Origin: Bacillota bacterium
GTDB lineage: Bacteria > Bacillota > Clostridia > Peptostreptococcales > Anaerovoracaceae
Assembly (NCBI GenBank): GCA_017433375.1
Contig: JAFRHG010000030.1
Location: forward strand, 19,254-83,253
DNA length: 64,000 nucleotides
Direction of reading: 5' to 3'
Below the pieces are notes generated by a model. That model ran no database searches, was not told where the DNA came from, and worked only from the letters and a program-made list of their open reading frames with translations. The translations under genes and the position numbers were made by a program. Shown one piece after another: positions 7,304 to 16,423 of this stretch (position 1 is the first letter of the stretch; each line of letters starts with the position of its first letter).

Positions 7304-8122
7304 ATGGAACTGAGAACAGAACGGATAACTGAAACGAAGACCATCGTCATCATCGCCATTCTGCTGGCCGTTGCCCTGGTGTCCTTCTTCTGGATCTCCG
7401 GAGTCGCCTCATCGGCGGAAAACTTCCAGGGAACCTACCAGTCGCTGGATGAGAAGCGGACCAGTGTCACGGAGCTGATGGGGGTGACGGCGGCATCGTC
7501 CACAGCGATTTCCCTGCTGCCGGGCGATGCGGGGACGCCGATCGCGGACCAGATGGCGGGCCTGAGCGGTTACTTCATGTTTATCCTGGCAGCCCTCTGC
7601 CTGGAGAAATGGATGGTGACCATTACCGGTGCGCTGGCCTTCAGGATCCTCGTCCCGGCAGGGTGCCTGATCCTGATCGCATCCCTGTTCTTCGAGAACA
7701 AGACGTGGAAGGAAGTCGGCGTCAAGCTGATCCTCTTTGCCCTGATGGTGTTTGCCGTCATTCCGGTCAGCGGTGTGGTGACGGACAAAATCGACGCCAG
7801 CTATGAGCAGTCCATACAGCAGACCATCGAGGATACCCGCAACGATGCGAAAGAAATCCAGGATTCCGCCAAGAACCAGGAGGATGGGAACGCGATCGAC
7901 AAACTGGTCAACAAAGTCAAAGGCGGTGTGTCCGCCCAGCTGGAGAAATTCGAAAACACGATGAATCGGATCACGGAGGCCATTGCGGTCCTGATCGTAA
8001 CCTCCTGCGCGATCCCTCTCGCGGTGCTGGTATTCTTCATCTGGCTGACCAAGCTGCTGACCGGGGTCAGCTTACAGATTCCCAACATCAGACCATCTTT
8101 GAAATTCGGCCGAAAGGGGTAA
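7304..8122 (+). CDS. Multi-pass membrane protein of unknown function
   Basis: A 272-residue protein. An N-terminal membrane segment (IVIIAILLAVALVSFFWI) is followed by an extracytoplasmic or cytoplasmic stretch, then several hydrophobic segments (~86-160), a charged, helical region with NQEDGNAIDKLVNKVKG (~165-225), and a last membrane segment (AVLIVTSCAIPLAVLVFFIW) with a basic tail. AAAGGAGG (7288-7295) precedes the start. I recognise no family. Last gene of the small membrane-protein run; terminator hairpins follow. Confidence 0.6.
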   Translation: MELRTERITETKTIVIIAILLAVALVSFFWISGVASSAENFQGTYQSLDEKRTSVTELMGVTAASSTAISLLPGDAGTPIADQMAGLSGYFMFILAALCLEKWMVTITGALAFRILVPAGCLILIASLFFENKTWKEVGVKLILFALMVFAVIPVSGVVTDKIDASYEQSIQQTIEDTRNDAKEIQDSAKNQEDGNAIDKLVNKVKGGVSAQLEKFENTMNRITEAIAVLIVTSCAIPLAVLVFFIWLTKLLTGVSLQIPNIRPSLKFGRKG

Positions 8123-8137
8123 TAACAATATAAAGAA

Positions 8138-8207
8138 GGGCAGAGCAGGGAGGCTTTCCCCGCTCCGCCCTGGCCGATTCCATCCCGCCCTCCGGGGCGG
8201 GATTTTC
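8138..8207 (+). terminator. Two consecutive GC-rich hairpins ending the membrane-protein operon
   Basis: Hairpin 1 pairs GGGCAGAGC (8138-8146) with GCTCCGCCC (8162-8170). Hairpin 2 pairs ATCCCGCC (8182-8189) with GGCGGGAT (8196-8203) and runs into TTT. Together they form a plausible terminator. Confidence 0.7.
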
Positions 8208-8628
8208 ATTGCCTTGACCGGCACATCCTTTTGTCGGATCCCCATTTCACGCAGGCCGTGTACAAGACTTCGAATTCCTTTTTCGATCTGTGCTTACTAA
8301 TCCGGCTCGCAGTCCTGTGACTGGTAATTATCTCCATATTCAGTAAAAAGGAAATATATGGAAGCGCTCATTACAGATTTTAATCCTTTCAAATTGGATT
8401 AAACGGTTTTTTTCAGTGAGAATCCTTTTGTTTTCATGATTCTACAGAATAAATGTCCATTCAGTCGGCAGAAATCCGGATAATGAGTGGAAATACAGAA
8501 TCTGCGCCAGATCAGGGGGAATTCGGGGTTCCAGACTGCGAGGATTCTGTGATTCCCGGCGCGATGAGAGAAAAATACAGAATAAGAACGAGGTGGTCAG
8601 GAACTCGACAGCCGAAAAAGAACATATG
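8208..8628. other. AT-richer intergenic stretch with a repeat fragment and a weak hairpin
   Basis: About 420 bases without a credible gene. It holds a 17-base exact match (8350-8366) to the right end of the intergenic repeat at 26084-26100, and a perfect 8-bp stem TTTAATCC/GGATTAAA (8379-8386, 8396-8403) followed by a T-run (8406-8412). The remainder shows no structure I can support. Composition is clearly lower in GC than the flanking genes. Confidence 0.6.
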
Positions 8629-8657
8629 TTTACTTTTTGTCGGAGCGGGAGTATAAT
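8629..8657 (+). promoter_or_regulatory. Sigma-A-type promoter
   Basis: TTTACT (8629-8634), 17-base spacer, TATAAT (8652-8657), placed about 80 bases before the small gene at 8740. Confidence 0.65.
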
Positions 8658-8739
8658 GCAGGCAGGGATTACAGGAAAGCTCCGGCGCGCAGGCCGCGGC
8701 GGGGCAAAGGCAACGCATAGGGGGATGGGAGAATCCGTC

Positions 8740-9003
8740 ATGAAACGGATACAGCAGACGATTGATGTGCTCGCGACGTTCTGCGCCGGAGAGCCGCCGG
8801 AGCCGCACCGGTTCCGGGTGAGGGACCGGTACGGCAATGTGCACGTGTACCGGGTCGGGTGCATACTCGATGTGAAGAAGGACCGGTCCCTGGGGTACGA
8901 TATCTGGACGTACCGGTGCCAGGGGATGATCGGCAACACGGAGCGCATTTACGTACTTCGGTTTAACGTGCAGAAAGCGCTGTGGCAGCTGGTCAAGATA
9001 TAG
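8740..9003 (+). CDS. Small conserved-looking hypothetical protein
   Basis: An 87-residue protein with no signal or membrane segment. It has a beta-rich pattern (HRFRVRDRYGNVHVYRVG, YDIWTYRCQGMIG, RIYVLRFNVQKALWQL) rather like a small barrel or sheet domain, but I recognise no family. ATG 8740 is chosen for GGGAG at 8727-8731; ATG 8725 is an alternative adding five residues. A promoter at 8629-8657 serves it and perhaps the deacylase gene 33 bases downstream. Confidence 0.55.
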   Translation: MKRIQQTIDVLATFCAGEPPEPHRFRVRDRYGNVHVYRVGCILDVKKDRSLGYDIWTYRCQGMIGNTERIYVLRFNVQKALWQLVKI

Positions 9004-9036
9004 GCTATAATTGAAGAAAAAAACGGAGGAACGGAG

Positions 9037-9519
9037 ATGAACAGGGACGAAATTCTGCAGCTGCTGAAGGAAGGCGGCGTTGCCTTTGAAGTATACGATC
9101 ACGAGCCGATCTCCTCGGTGGAGGAGGCCAAGGAACTGGGGCTGCCCCACAAGGAGGCGGGCACGAAGAACTTCTTCCTGCGGGACAAGAAAAAGCGCAA
9201 CTACTTCATCATCGTCACCAAGGAGGACAAGTCCATCGACCTGAAGCAGGTGCGGGAGATCCTGGGAACCAGCGCCCTGTCCTTTGCCTCGGCGGAGGAC
9301 CTGGACCGGATGCTGGGCGTGGTGGCCGGCGCGGTGGGGCCCTTCGGCGCCCTGAACGACGAGGAACACAAGGTGAAGGTGTACATCGACAGCGAGTTTC
9401 AGGAGGGGCTGATGGACGCCCATCCCAACGACAGTTCGGCGACCATGTTCCTGAAGGCCGACGATGTGATGGAGATCATCCGGCAGAAGGGCGGCACGGC
9501 GGAATACATCGAGCTGTAG
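9037..9519 (+). CDS. proX: Prolyl-tRNA editing protein, YbaK/ProX type
   Basis: A 160-residue member of the YbaK/ProX trans-editing family, which deacylates Ala- or Cys-tRNA(Pro). Visible features are the EVYDHEPISSVEEAKELG entry, the KNFFLRDKKKRNYFIIV strand with the conserved Lys-Asn, LSFASAEDLDRMLGVVAGAVGPFGALND (the VxPFGL-like motif) and an acidic tail. The length fits ProX. A complete prolyl-tRNA synthetase lies at 21663-23396 with room for its own editing domain, so this would be an extra safeguard. An AAAAACGGAGG run precedes the start. The next gene begins 12 bases after the stop. Confidence 0.85.
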   Translation: MNRDEILQLLKEGGVAFEVYDHEPISSVEEAKELGLPHKEAGTKNFFLRDKKKRNYFIIVTKEDKSIDLKQVREILGTSALSFASAEDLDRMLGVVAGAVGPFGALNDEEHKVKVYIDSEFQEGLMDAHPNDSSATMFLKADDVMEIIRQKGGTAEYIEL

Positions 9520-9531
9520 AAGGAGCGGATC

Positions 9532-10413
9532 ATGTATGAACTGATTCAGGCGTCGGAGCATTGCTTTTACATCCAGAGCCCGGCCAAAATCGGGCTGGTG
9601 CGAACGGAAGGCGACGGGGTTTACCTCATCGACGGCGGCAACGACAAGGACGCGGGAAAGAAGGTGCGCAGGATCCTGGAGGAGAAGGGGTGGACGCTGA
9701 AGGCGATCCTCAACACCCATTCCCACGCGGACCACATCGGCGGCAACCGGTATCTGCAGAACCAGACGGGCTGCCGGGTTTTCGCGCCGGGCATGGAACG
9801 GGACTTCACCGTGCATCCGGTGCTGGAGCCCTCCTATCTGTACGGCGGCAATCCGCCCAAATCCCTGCGCCACAAGTTCATGATGGCCCAGGCCAGCGAC
9901 GCCGAGCCGCTGACGGCGGAGGTCCTGCCGGAGGGCATGGAGATAGTGCCCCTTCCGGGACATTCCTTCGACATGGTGGGGTTCCGCACGGCGGAGGACG
10001 TGGTCTATCTGGCCGACTGCCTTTCCGGGGAGGAGACGCTGGCGAAGTATCAGGTCGGCTTCCTGGTGGACGTGGCCGCCTATCTGGACACTTTGCAGAA
10101 GGTGAAGGAAATGGAGGCGAAACTCTTCGTCCCGGCCCATGCAAAGGCAACGGAAAACATCGCCCCCCTGGCCCAGGTCAACATGGACAAGGTTCATGAG
10201 ATCGGGGAGCGGATCCTGGAGATCTGCCGGGAGCCGGCGGGATTTGACCGGATCCTGCAGCGGATCTTCGAGGCCTACGACCTGGAGATGACGGCGGAGC
10301 AGCACGCCCTGGTGGGGAGCACCATCCGCTCTTATCTGACCTGGCTGACGGACGGCGGCGAGATCGCGGCGGAGTTTCAGGACAACGTCCTGCTCTGGCG
10401 CGCCCGGCAGTAG
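9532..10413 (+). CDS. MBL-fold metallo-hydrolase
   Basis: A 293-residue metallo-beta-lactamase-fold protein. The zinc motif is clear: NTHSHADHIGG (HxHxDH), a second-site His in PLPGHSFDMVGF, Asp in YLADCLSG and a later His in FVPAHAKAT. The C-terminal ~80 residues (LEICREPAGFDRIL onwards) form a helical tail common in one clostridial subgroup. Substrate unknown; the hydroxyacylglutathione-hydrolase-like motif allows a thioester hydrolase. AAGGAGCGG at 9519-9527 supports the start. Probably co-transcribed with the ProX-like gene. Confidence 0.8.
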   Translation: MYELIQASEHCFYIQSPAKIGLVRTEGDGVYLIDGGNDKDAGKKVRRILEEKGWTLKAILNTHSHADHIGGNRYLQNQTGCRVFAPGMERDFTVHPVLEPSYLYGGNPPKSLRHKFMMAQASDAEPLTAEVLPEGMEIVPLPGHSFDMVGFRTAEDVVYLADCLSGEETLAKYQVGFLVDVAAYLDTLQKVKEMEAKLFVPAHAKATENIAPLAQVNMDKVHEIGERILEICREPAGFDRILQRIFEAYDLEMTAEQHALVGSTIRSYLTWLTDGGEIAAEFQDNVLLWRARQ

Positions 10414-10447
10414 GCGCCGGCGGATCGCACCTTTTTCGAAACAGCAG

Positions 10448-10476
10448 TTGACAGACAATTCATAGGAATATATCAT
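10448..10476 (+). promoter_or_regulatory. Sigma-A-type promoter of the Rrf2 regulator gene
   Basis: TTGACA (10448-10453), 17-base spacer, TATCAT (10471-10476). The AT-rich stretch that follows (to ~10515) could hold an autoregulatory operator, but no clear palindrome is seen. Confidence 0.75.
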
Positions 10477-10541
10477 AACTACGGAGTGAATTGGATACCA
10501 AAACAGTAATTAAGTGAAAAGGTGAGAAGAGGGGAGTTATT

Positions 10542-10988
10542 ATGAAAGTATCAACCAGAGGTCGGTATGCGCTGCGTGTCATGGTTGATCTGGCAGAACA
10601 CTGGGAAGGAACGCTGATTCCCATGAAGGATATCGCGGCCCGTCAGCACATTTCGCTGAAGTACATCGAACGGATTCTGCCCCCGCTGACAAGGGCGGGT
10701 CTGATCAAAGGCGTGCACGGCAAAGGCGGCGGCTATCAGCTGACCAGAGAACCGGAAGAGTACACTGCACTGGAGATCCTGGAACTGACGGAAGGCGACA
10801 TCGCGCCGGTGGCGTGCCTGAAGAAGAACGCACCGCTCTGCGAGAGGGAAGACATCTGCCGGACGAAGAAGTTCTGGACGGGCATGCACAACGTACTGCT
10901 GGAGTATTTCGGAAGCGTGACCCTGCGTGACATGATGGAGGAGCCGGAGCACATCGACAATCTGACCGGGAAAAAATCCCTCTGCTGA
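10542..10988 (+). CDS. Rrf2-family transcriptional regulator (possible Fe-S sensor)
   Basis: A 148-residue Rrf2-type DNA-binding protein. The winged helix-turn-helix is at ~1-70 (STRGRYALRVMVDLA, ISLKYIERILPPLTRAGLI, VHGKGGGYQL). Three cysteines at 92, 100 and 106 lie where IscR and NsrR bind an iron-sulfur cluster, although the spacing is C-X7-C-X5-C. So it may sense Fe-S status, redox or cysteine supply; this is inference. It has its own promoter and stands alone rather than beside iscS/iscU, which leaves its targets unknown. Confidence 0.85.
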   Translation: MKVSTRGRYALRVMVDLAEHWEGTLIPMKDIAARQHISLKYIERILPPLTRAGLIKGVHGKGGGYQLTREPEEYTALEILELTEGDIAPVACLKKNAPLCEREDICRTKKFWTGMHNVLLEYFGSVTLRDMMEEPEHIDNLTGKKSLC

Positions 10989-10992
10989 CCGG

Positions 10993-11021
10993 TTAACAGA
11001 AACTGAATCATGTGATATAAT
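10993..11021 (+). promoter_or_regulatory. Sigma-A-type promoter of asnS
   Basis: TTAACA (10993-10998), 17-base spacer, TATAAT (11016-11021). A GC-rich stem (about 11026-11046) follows in the short leader. Confidence 0.75.
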
Positions 11022-11077
11022 ACACTGCCGTGCGCAATGCGCGGCGGTGTTCATTTTGTAAAAGGAGAAAAGCAACC

Positions 11078-12472
11078 ATGACGGAAGTGACGATCAGACA
11101 GTTGTTCAGAGAGAGCGAAAAGTACGCCGGCGGGGAGGTCACCGTCCGGGGATGGGTCAGAACCAACCGGGGATCCAACAAATTCGGGTTCATCGAACTC
11201 AACGACGGATCCTTCTTCAAGTCCCTGCAGGTGGTCTACGAGGCGGAGTTCATCGACAACTTCGGGGAGATCTCCAAGGCGCCCATCGCGGCGGCTCTGG
11301 AAGTGACGGGCACCTTCGTGCTCACTCCGGAGGCGAAGCAGCCCTTCGAGATCAAGGCGAAGAGTGTTCGGATCGAGGCGGATTCCGCGGCGGACTACCC
11401 GCTGCAGAAGAAGCGCCACTCCATGGAATTCCTGCGGGAGATCGCCCACCTGCGGCCCAGAAGCAATACCTTCTCCGCCGTGTTCCGGGTAAGGTCATTG
11501 GTTGCCTTTGCACTGCACAAGTTCTTCCAGGAGAACAATTTCGTCTACGTGCATACGCCGCTGATCACCGGCAGCGACGCCGAGGGCGCGGGAGAGATGT
11601 TCCAGGTGACCACGCTGGATCTGAACGACATCCCCAGAACCGAGGACGGCAGCATCGATTTCAGCCAGGACTTTTTCGGCAAGCAGACGGGGCTGACCGT
11701 CAGCGGACAGCTGGAGGGCGAGGCGTTTGCCCTGGCTTTCCGCGACATCTATACCTTCGGTCCCACCTTCCGGGCGGAAAATTCCAACACGGCCCGGCAC
11801 GCCTCCGAGTTCTGGATGATCGAGCCGGAGATGGCCTTCACCGATCTCAAAGGCAACATGGACGTGGCGGAAGCCATGATCAAATACGTGATCCGCTACG
11901 TGCTGGAGCAGGCGCCGGAGGAGATGGACTTCTTCAACCGGTTCATCGACAAGGGTCTGCTGGACCGGCTGGACAACATCGTCAGTTCCGATTTCGCCCG
12001 GATCACCTACACCGAGGCGGTGGATCTGCTGCTGAAATCCGGCGAGCAGTTCCAGTACCCGGTGGAGTGGGGGATCGACCTGCAGACGGAGCACGAGCGG
12101 TACATCACGGAGAAGATTTTCAAAAAGCCCGTCTTCGTCACCGATTACCCGAAGGACATCAAGGCCTTCTACATGCGGCTTAACGATGACGGCAAGACGG
12201 TGGCGGCCTGCGACCTGCTGGTGCCCGGCGTAGGCGAGATCATCGGCGGAAGCCAGAGGGAAGAGCGGTACGAGCTGCTGAAGAGCCGCATCGAGGAGAT
12301 CGGCATGACCGAGGACGATTACCGCTGGTATCTGGATCTGCGCAAGTACGGCGGCGTGGTCCATTCCGGCTACGGACTGGGCTTCGAGCGGATCATCATG
12401 TACATCACGGGAATGGGGAACATCCGGGACGTCCTGCCCTTCCCGAGAACGCCGAAATCGGCGGAATTCTAA
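11078..12472 (+). CDS. asnS: Asparaginyl-tRNA synthetase
   Basis: A 464-residue class IIb aminoacyl-tRNA synthetase that charges tRNA(Asn). The N-terminal OB-fold anticodon-binding domain ([28 protein letters not shown]) is followed by the catalytic domain with motif 2 [27 protein letters not shown] and motif 3 [31 protein letters not shown] is typical of AsnS rather than AspS. AAAAGGAG (11060-11067) sets ATG 11078; the open frame upstream is leader. It has its own promoter and stands between the Rrf2 regulator and the EF-G paralogue. Confidence 0.95.
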   Translation: MTEVTIRQLFRESEKYAGGEVTVRGWVRTNRGSNKFGFIELNDGSFFKSLQVVYEAEFIDNFGEISKAPIAAALEVTGTFVLTPEAKQPFEIKAKSVRIEADSAADYPLQKKRHSMEFLREIAHLRPRSNTFSAVFRVRSLVAFALHKFFQENNFVYVHTPLITGSDAEGAGEMFQVTTLDLNDIPRTEDGSIDFSQDFFGKQTGLTVSGQLEGEAFALAFRDIYTFGPTFRAENSNTARHASEFWMIEPEMAFTDLKGNMDVAEAMIKYVIRYVLEQAPEEMDFFNRFIDKGLLDRLDNIVSSDFARITYTEAVDLLLKSGEQFQYPVEWGIDLQTEHERYITEKIFKKPVFVTDYPKDIKAFYMRLNDDGKTVAACDLLVPGVGEIIGGSQREERYELLKSRIEEIGMTEDDYRWYLDLRKYGGVVHSGYGLGFERIIMYITGMGNIRDVLPFPRTPKSAEF

Positions 12473-12508
12473 AGACGGAACCGGCATGGTTCCGGGGTAT
12501 AAAAGTCA

Positions 12509-12537
12509 TTGCGCCGGCATTATGGCGATGTTATAAT
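12509..12537 (+). promoter_or_regulatory. Sigma-A-type promoter of the EF-G paralogue
   Basis: TTGCGC (12509-12514), 17-base spacer, TATAAT (12532-12537), 44 bases before the start codon. Confidence 0.7.
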
Positions 12538-12581
12538 GACGGCGTATGTATATCATTAAATTATCAGGGAGGTCTTAGCGA

Positions 12582-14525
12582 ATGAAAGGCTACAAAGGCG
12601 AGAATATCAGAAACATCGCGCTGGTTGGACACGGCGGCTGCGGTAAAACCACGTTCCTTGAAGCAGCATTACTGGCAACAGGCGTGATCAGCAGACTGGG
12701 ACGTGTCGAGGATGGGCAGACGGTGTCCGATTATGACAAGATGGAGATTGGAAAGGGTTATTCCATCAACGAGACAGTCGTTCCGGTTGAGTACAACAAG
12801 GTCAAACTCAACTTTGTGGACACACCGGGATCCTTTGATTTTATGGGAGAGGTCAATTCCGCGCTGAGAGCTGTGGAAGCCGCCGCCATCGTGGTGGACG
12901 CGTCCTCCGGCATCCAGGTGGGTACCGAGAAGGCATGGGAATCCTGCAAGAAGTTCGGCGTTCCCCGCTTCTTCCTGATCAACAAAACCGACAAGGAAAA
13001 CGTCAACCTGGACGAGATCGTCCAGGCGCTGAAGGATAAGTTCGGCACTTCCGTCGTCACTCTGGACGACCGGGAATCCATGGAAGAGGAAATCGCCGGA
13101 ACCGACGAGGAACTCATGGAATACTATTTCGAGAACATGGAGCTGACCGATGAAATGTTCGCCAAGGGACTCTCCGTGGGCATCGGCCACGGCGACATCG
13201 TTCCCGTATTCGCCTGCTCCGCGATGACCGGTGAAGGCATCGAGCAGGCCCTGCAGCAGTTCATCGACTTCGTACCCAAGCCGGAAGACCACGAGCCCTA
13301 CGCGGCGGTGGACGGCAGCGGCGCGGACATCGAGGTCGCGGTGGATCCGGCTGGAAAGCCGGCGGTCTTCATCTTCAAGACCCTGGCCGACTCCTTCCTG
13401 GGCAAGATTTCCCTGGCGAAGGTCATCAGCGGCACCATCAAGGCCGGACAGAGCATCTACAACGCCTCTTCCGAAAAGGACGAGAAGCTGGGTTCCCTGT
13501 TCTTCGTCCGGGGCAAGAACCAGGAAGACGCGCCGGAAGTGGTTGCGGGCGATATCGTAGCCATCGGCAAGCTGCAGAACACGAAGACGGGCGACACCCT
13601 CTGCGAGAAGGCGAACATCATTAAGTTCCCGAAGGTCGAGTTCCCGTCCCCGACCCTGTATCAGGCGGTCGAGCCGGCCAAGAGCGGCGACGACGAGAAG
13701 ATGGGTTCCGGCCTGAAGAGGCTCATGGAAGAGGATCCCTCCTTCGTCCTGGAAAACAACATCGAAACCCACCAGACGCTGATCGGCGGACAGGGTGAGA
13801 TCCAGCTGAACATCATGAAGGACAAGCTGAAGGATAAGTTCGGCGTGGACGTCAACACCGTTCCCCAGAAGATCGCGTACCGTGAGACGATCAAAGGCAA
13901 TTCCGACGTGCAGGGCAAGCACAAGAAGCAGACCGGCGGCGCGGGCCAGTACGGTGATGTCTGGATTCGCTTCTCTCCCTCCGAGGAAGAGTTCGAGTTC
14001 GGCGAGGAACTGTTCGGCGGTTCCGTTCCGAAGAACTACGTGCCTGCCGTTGAGAAGGGACTGCGGGAATGCATGGAGAAGGGCCCCCTGGCCGGATGCA
14101 AGGTGCAGAACGTCAAGGCCATCCTCTATGATGGTTCCTACCACGAAGTCGACTCCAACGAAATGGCCTTCAAGATCGCCGCATCCCTGGCTTTCAAGAA
14201 GGGTATCGCCGAGGCGAAGCCCTGCCTGCTGGAGCCGATCATGAGACTGGAGATCCGTGTACCCGATGACTTCGTCGGTGCGGTCATGGGCGACCTGCCC
14301 ACACGGCGCGGCGCGGTTCTGGGCATGGAGCCGGTAGCCGGCGGCGGACAGAAGCTGATGGCGGAAGCGCCCCAGGCGGAGCTCCTGGACTATGCCATCG
14401 CCCTGCGGACCATGACCCAGGCGAGAGGCAGCTTCGTGATGAACTTCGAGCGTTACGAGGAAGTCCCCTCCAACATCTCCCAGAAGATCATCGACGACTA
14501 CAAGAAGGAGCAGGAGAGCAAATAA
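12582..14525 (+). CDS. Elongation factor G-like GTPase (EF-G paralogue)
   Basis: A 647-residue translational GTPase with EF-G architecture: G1 GHGGCGKTT, G3 DTPG, G4 NKTD, domain II, then the EF-G IV/V domains with [40 protein letters not shown] and TRRGAVLGME. It is clearly different from the canonical EF-G at 61849-63915 (no AHIDAGKTT, shorter, divergent switch regions) and matches the second EF-G class (FusA2-like) common in Clostridia. Its exact role is not established; paralogues have been linked to recycling or stress. It has its own promoter and terminator, so it is monocistronic. Confidence 0.85.
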   Translation: MKGYKGENIRNIALVGHGGCGKTTFLEAALLATGVISRLGRVEDGQTVSDYDKMEIGKGYSINETVVPVEYNKVKLNFVDTPGSFDFMGEVNSALRAVEAAAIVVDASSGIQVGTEKAWESCKKFGVPRFFLINKTDKENVNLDEIVQALKDKFGTSVVTLDDRESMEEEIAGTDEELMEYYFENMELTDEMFAKGLSVGIGHGDIVPVFACSAMTGEGIEQALQQFIDFVPKPEDHEPYAAVDGSGADIEVAVDPAGKPAVFIFKTLADSFLGKISLAKVISGTIKAGQSIYNASSEKDEKLGSLFFVRGKNQEDAPEVVAGDIVAIGKLQNTKTGDTLCEKANIIKFPKVEFPSPTLYQAVEPAKSGDDEKMGSGLKRLMEEDPSFVLENNIETHQTLIGGQGEIQLNIMKDKLKDKFGVDVNTVPQKIAYRETIKGNSDVQGKHKKQTGGAGQYGDVWIRFSPSEEEFEFGEELFGGSVPKNYVPAVEKGLRECMEKGPLAGCKVQNVKAILYDGSYHEVDSNEMAFKIAASLAFKKGIAEAKPCLLEPIMRLEIRVPDDFVGAVMGDLPTRRGAVLGMEPVAGGGQKLMAEAPQAELLDYAIALRTMTQARGSFVMNFERYEEVPSNISQKIIDDYKKEQESK

Positions 14526-14577
14526 GGAAACAGAACGGAGCCGGGGGCGGTCCCCCGATCCGTGTGAAGGAAAAACA

Positions 14578-14612
14578 GGGCTGTCGCATTAATTAGTGCG
14601 ACGCCCTTTTTT
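14578..14612 (+). terminator. Rho-independent terminator
   Basis: GGGC-GTCGCA and TGCGAC-GCCC arms (14578-14588, 14597-14606) followed by T6. It closes the EF-G paralogue transcript. Confidence 0.9.
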
Positions 14613-14708
14613 CATACTGCGGTGGATCATTCCCGCACCGCATCCGCTCGTGCAGTGCCCTGCCCGCTGGCACAATGCCCTTGGGAATGTAATGCCAGAT
14701 GCTGAGGT

Positions 14709-14959
14709 GTGTAAAACTTTTTCTGAGAAGATCGATATGTCATATTTGGCATGGAAAAACAAGGATTTCCGGCTTTTCAGGACTGAAATGTGTAAACTTT
14801 TTTTCTGAGAAGGCGGTATGTCATAGGTTTTTACGTTTTGTATGTAAACTCCTCCTGGCAGAAAAAGAAATGTCATTTTTCGGGCGCTGAAAGGGCGCTG
14901 AGAGACACTTCGAAGGCTCATTTGTGTAAAATCCCCGCGTAGAAAAAGAATATGTCACA
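14709..14959 (+). repeat. Cluster of four degenerate 36-bp direct repeats
   Basis: Units at 14709-14744, 14790-14825, 14842-14877 and 14924-14959, each 36 bp, each starting (G/A)TGTAAA and ending ATGTCA plus two bases, with a more variable centre containing CTGAGAA or AGAAAAAGAA. Start-to-start distances are 81, 52 and 82, i.e. a two-unit block repeated with a period of ~133. No gene lies in 14613-15013. Such spaced repeats recall transposase- or regulator-binding arrays, for instance the end of a lost insertion element, but no transposase is present. Confidence 0.7.
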
Positions 14960-15013
14960 TGACCTGGCTGTGAAGTGGCGTCGAAGTGCTTGCGTGCATG
15001 TAATTCTGGCCCG

Positions 15014-16423
15014 TCAGTCGAAGAAGGGGCGAAGCTCGCCTACGCTGCGGATGCCCGTCAGCCGGATGTTGGGCGGAACCTCCCGCAGATGCTGGACGTT
15101 GCGCACGGGCAGGATCACCCGCTCGAAGCCCAGCCGGTCCGCTTCCCGGACGATCTTGTCCGCGTTCTGGATGGACCGCAGATCCCCGGTGAGGCCGATC
15201 TCGCCCAGGACCAGGGTCTTGCTGTTCAGGGGCCTGCCCAGGCAGGAGGAGATGACGGCGGCCGCTACGGCCAGATCCGTGTAGGTCCCCTCGGGACGCA
15301 GGCCGCCTACGATGTTGACGTAGACATCCTGATCCGACAGGCGCAGGCCCATCTTTTTTTCCAGGACGGCCAGGATCATGTTGAGTCGTGTGGTGTCGAT
15401 GCCCAGGGCGGTGCGCCGGGGGAATCCGACGCCGCAGGGGGAGGTGAGGGCCTGGACTTCCAGGACCAGGGGCCGGGTGCCTTCGTAGACTGCGGTGGCA
15501 ATGGCGCCGTCGCTTTCCCGGTCCATTTCCTCCATGAGGACGCTGGACAGATTTTCGATTTCGATCAGCCCCTCGGCAGCCATTTCGAAGGCGCCGATTT
15601 CGCTGGTAGTGCCGAAGCGGTTCTTGTTGGCCCGGAGGATCCGCATCTCATGGCTCCGGTCTCCGGTGAAGCTGAGCACGCAGTCCACCATGTGCTCCAG
15701 GATACGGGGACCGGCCAGGTCGCCGCTCTTGGTCACGTGGGCGACGATGAACACCGGAATGCCGAAAGACTTGCCGATGCGCATGAGCTCGTTGCCGCAG
15801 GCGCGGACCTGGGAAACGCTGCCCGGCGCGGACTCCAGCTCTTCGGTGTACATGGTCTGGATAGAATCCACGACGAGAAAGGCCGGGGAGATGGTCTGAC
15901 AGACGGCGCTGACGTTCTCCATATTGGTTTCCGCCAGGATGAAGAGGCGGTCGCTGAGGTCGCCGCAGACCCGGTCCGCCCGCATCTTGATCTGTTCTTC
16001 AGACTCCTCGCCGGACACGTAGAGAACGGTTCCCTCCGCCGCCGCGATGTGGGCTGCCGCCTGGATGATGATGGTGGACTTGCCGATGCCCGGTTCTCCG
16101 GAAATCAGGGTCAGGGAGCCGGGGACAAGGCCGCCGCCCAGAACCCGGTTCAGCTCGCCGATTCCCGTATCGATGCGGGCGCCTTCTTCAGAACGCACGT
16201 CCATGAGCCGGGATGGCTTGCCGGCACGTCCGGAGGCGTCCGATCCGGCTGAGCCGCCTTTTGCCGCACTGGAGACCCGGCGCCGCCGGTCGGTCTCATC
16301 GGTCTGGACGACCTTTTCCTCCACCATGGAGTTCCACGCGCCGCAGATGCACTGGCCCATCCATTTCGAACTCTCATAGCCGCACTCCTGGCAGACGAAT
16401 ACGGTTTTCTGCTTCTTAGCCAT
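15014..16423 (-). CDS. radA: DNA repair protein RadA
   Basis: A 469-residue RecA-like ATPase that promotes branch migration and recombination intermediate processing. The N-terminal zinc finger has C11, C14, C25 and C27 (FVCQECGYESSKWMGQCICG); Walker A is GEPGIGKST (109-117); the RadA-specific KNRFG motif is present; and the C-terminal Lon-protease-like domain runs from about GVGFPRRTALGID to the end. The start overlaps the histidine-kinase stop by 8 bases, so it is the third gene of a minus-strand operon. In many Bacillota radA is followed by disA; no disA is seen here. Confidence 0.95.
   Translation of the reverse strand: MAKKQKTVFVCQECGYESSKWMGQCICGAWNSMVEEKVVQTDETDRRRRVSSAAKGGSAGSDASGRAGKPSRLMDVRSEEGARIDTGIGELNRVLGGGLVPGSLTLISGEPGIGKSTIIIQAAAHIAAAEGTVLYVSGEESEEQIKMRADRVCGDLSDRLFILAETNMENVSAVCQTISPAFLVVDSIQTMYTEELESAPGSVSQVRACGNELMRIGKSFGIPVFIVAHVTKSGDLAGPRILEHMVDCVLSFTGDRSHEMRILRANKNRFGTTSEIGAFEMAAEGLIEIENLSSVLMEEMDRESDGAIATAVYEGTRPLVLEVQALTSPCGVGFPRRTALGIDTTRLNMILAVLEKKMGLRLSDQDVYVNIVGGLRPEGTYTDLAVAAAVISSCLGRPLNSKTLVLGEIGLTGDLRSIQNADKIVREADRLGFERVILPVRNVQHLREVPPNIRLTGIRSVGELRPFFD

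Noticed and set aside
14709-14959. CRISPR array.
   Set aside because: Only four divergent units, spacers of 45, 16 and 46 bases, variable repeat centres, and no cas genes.
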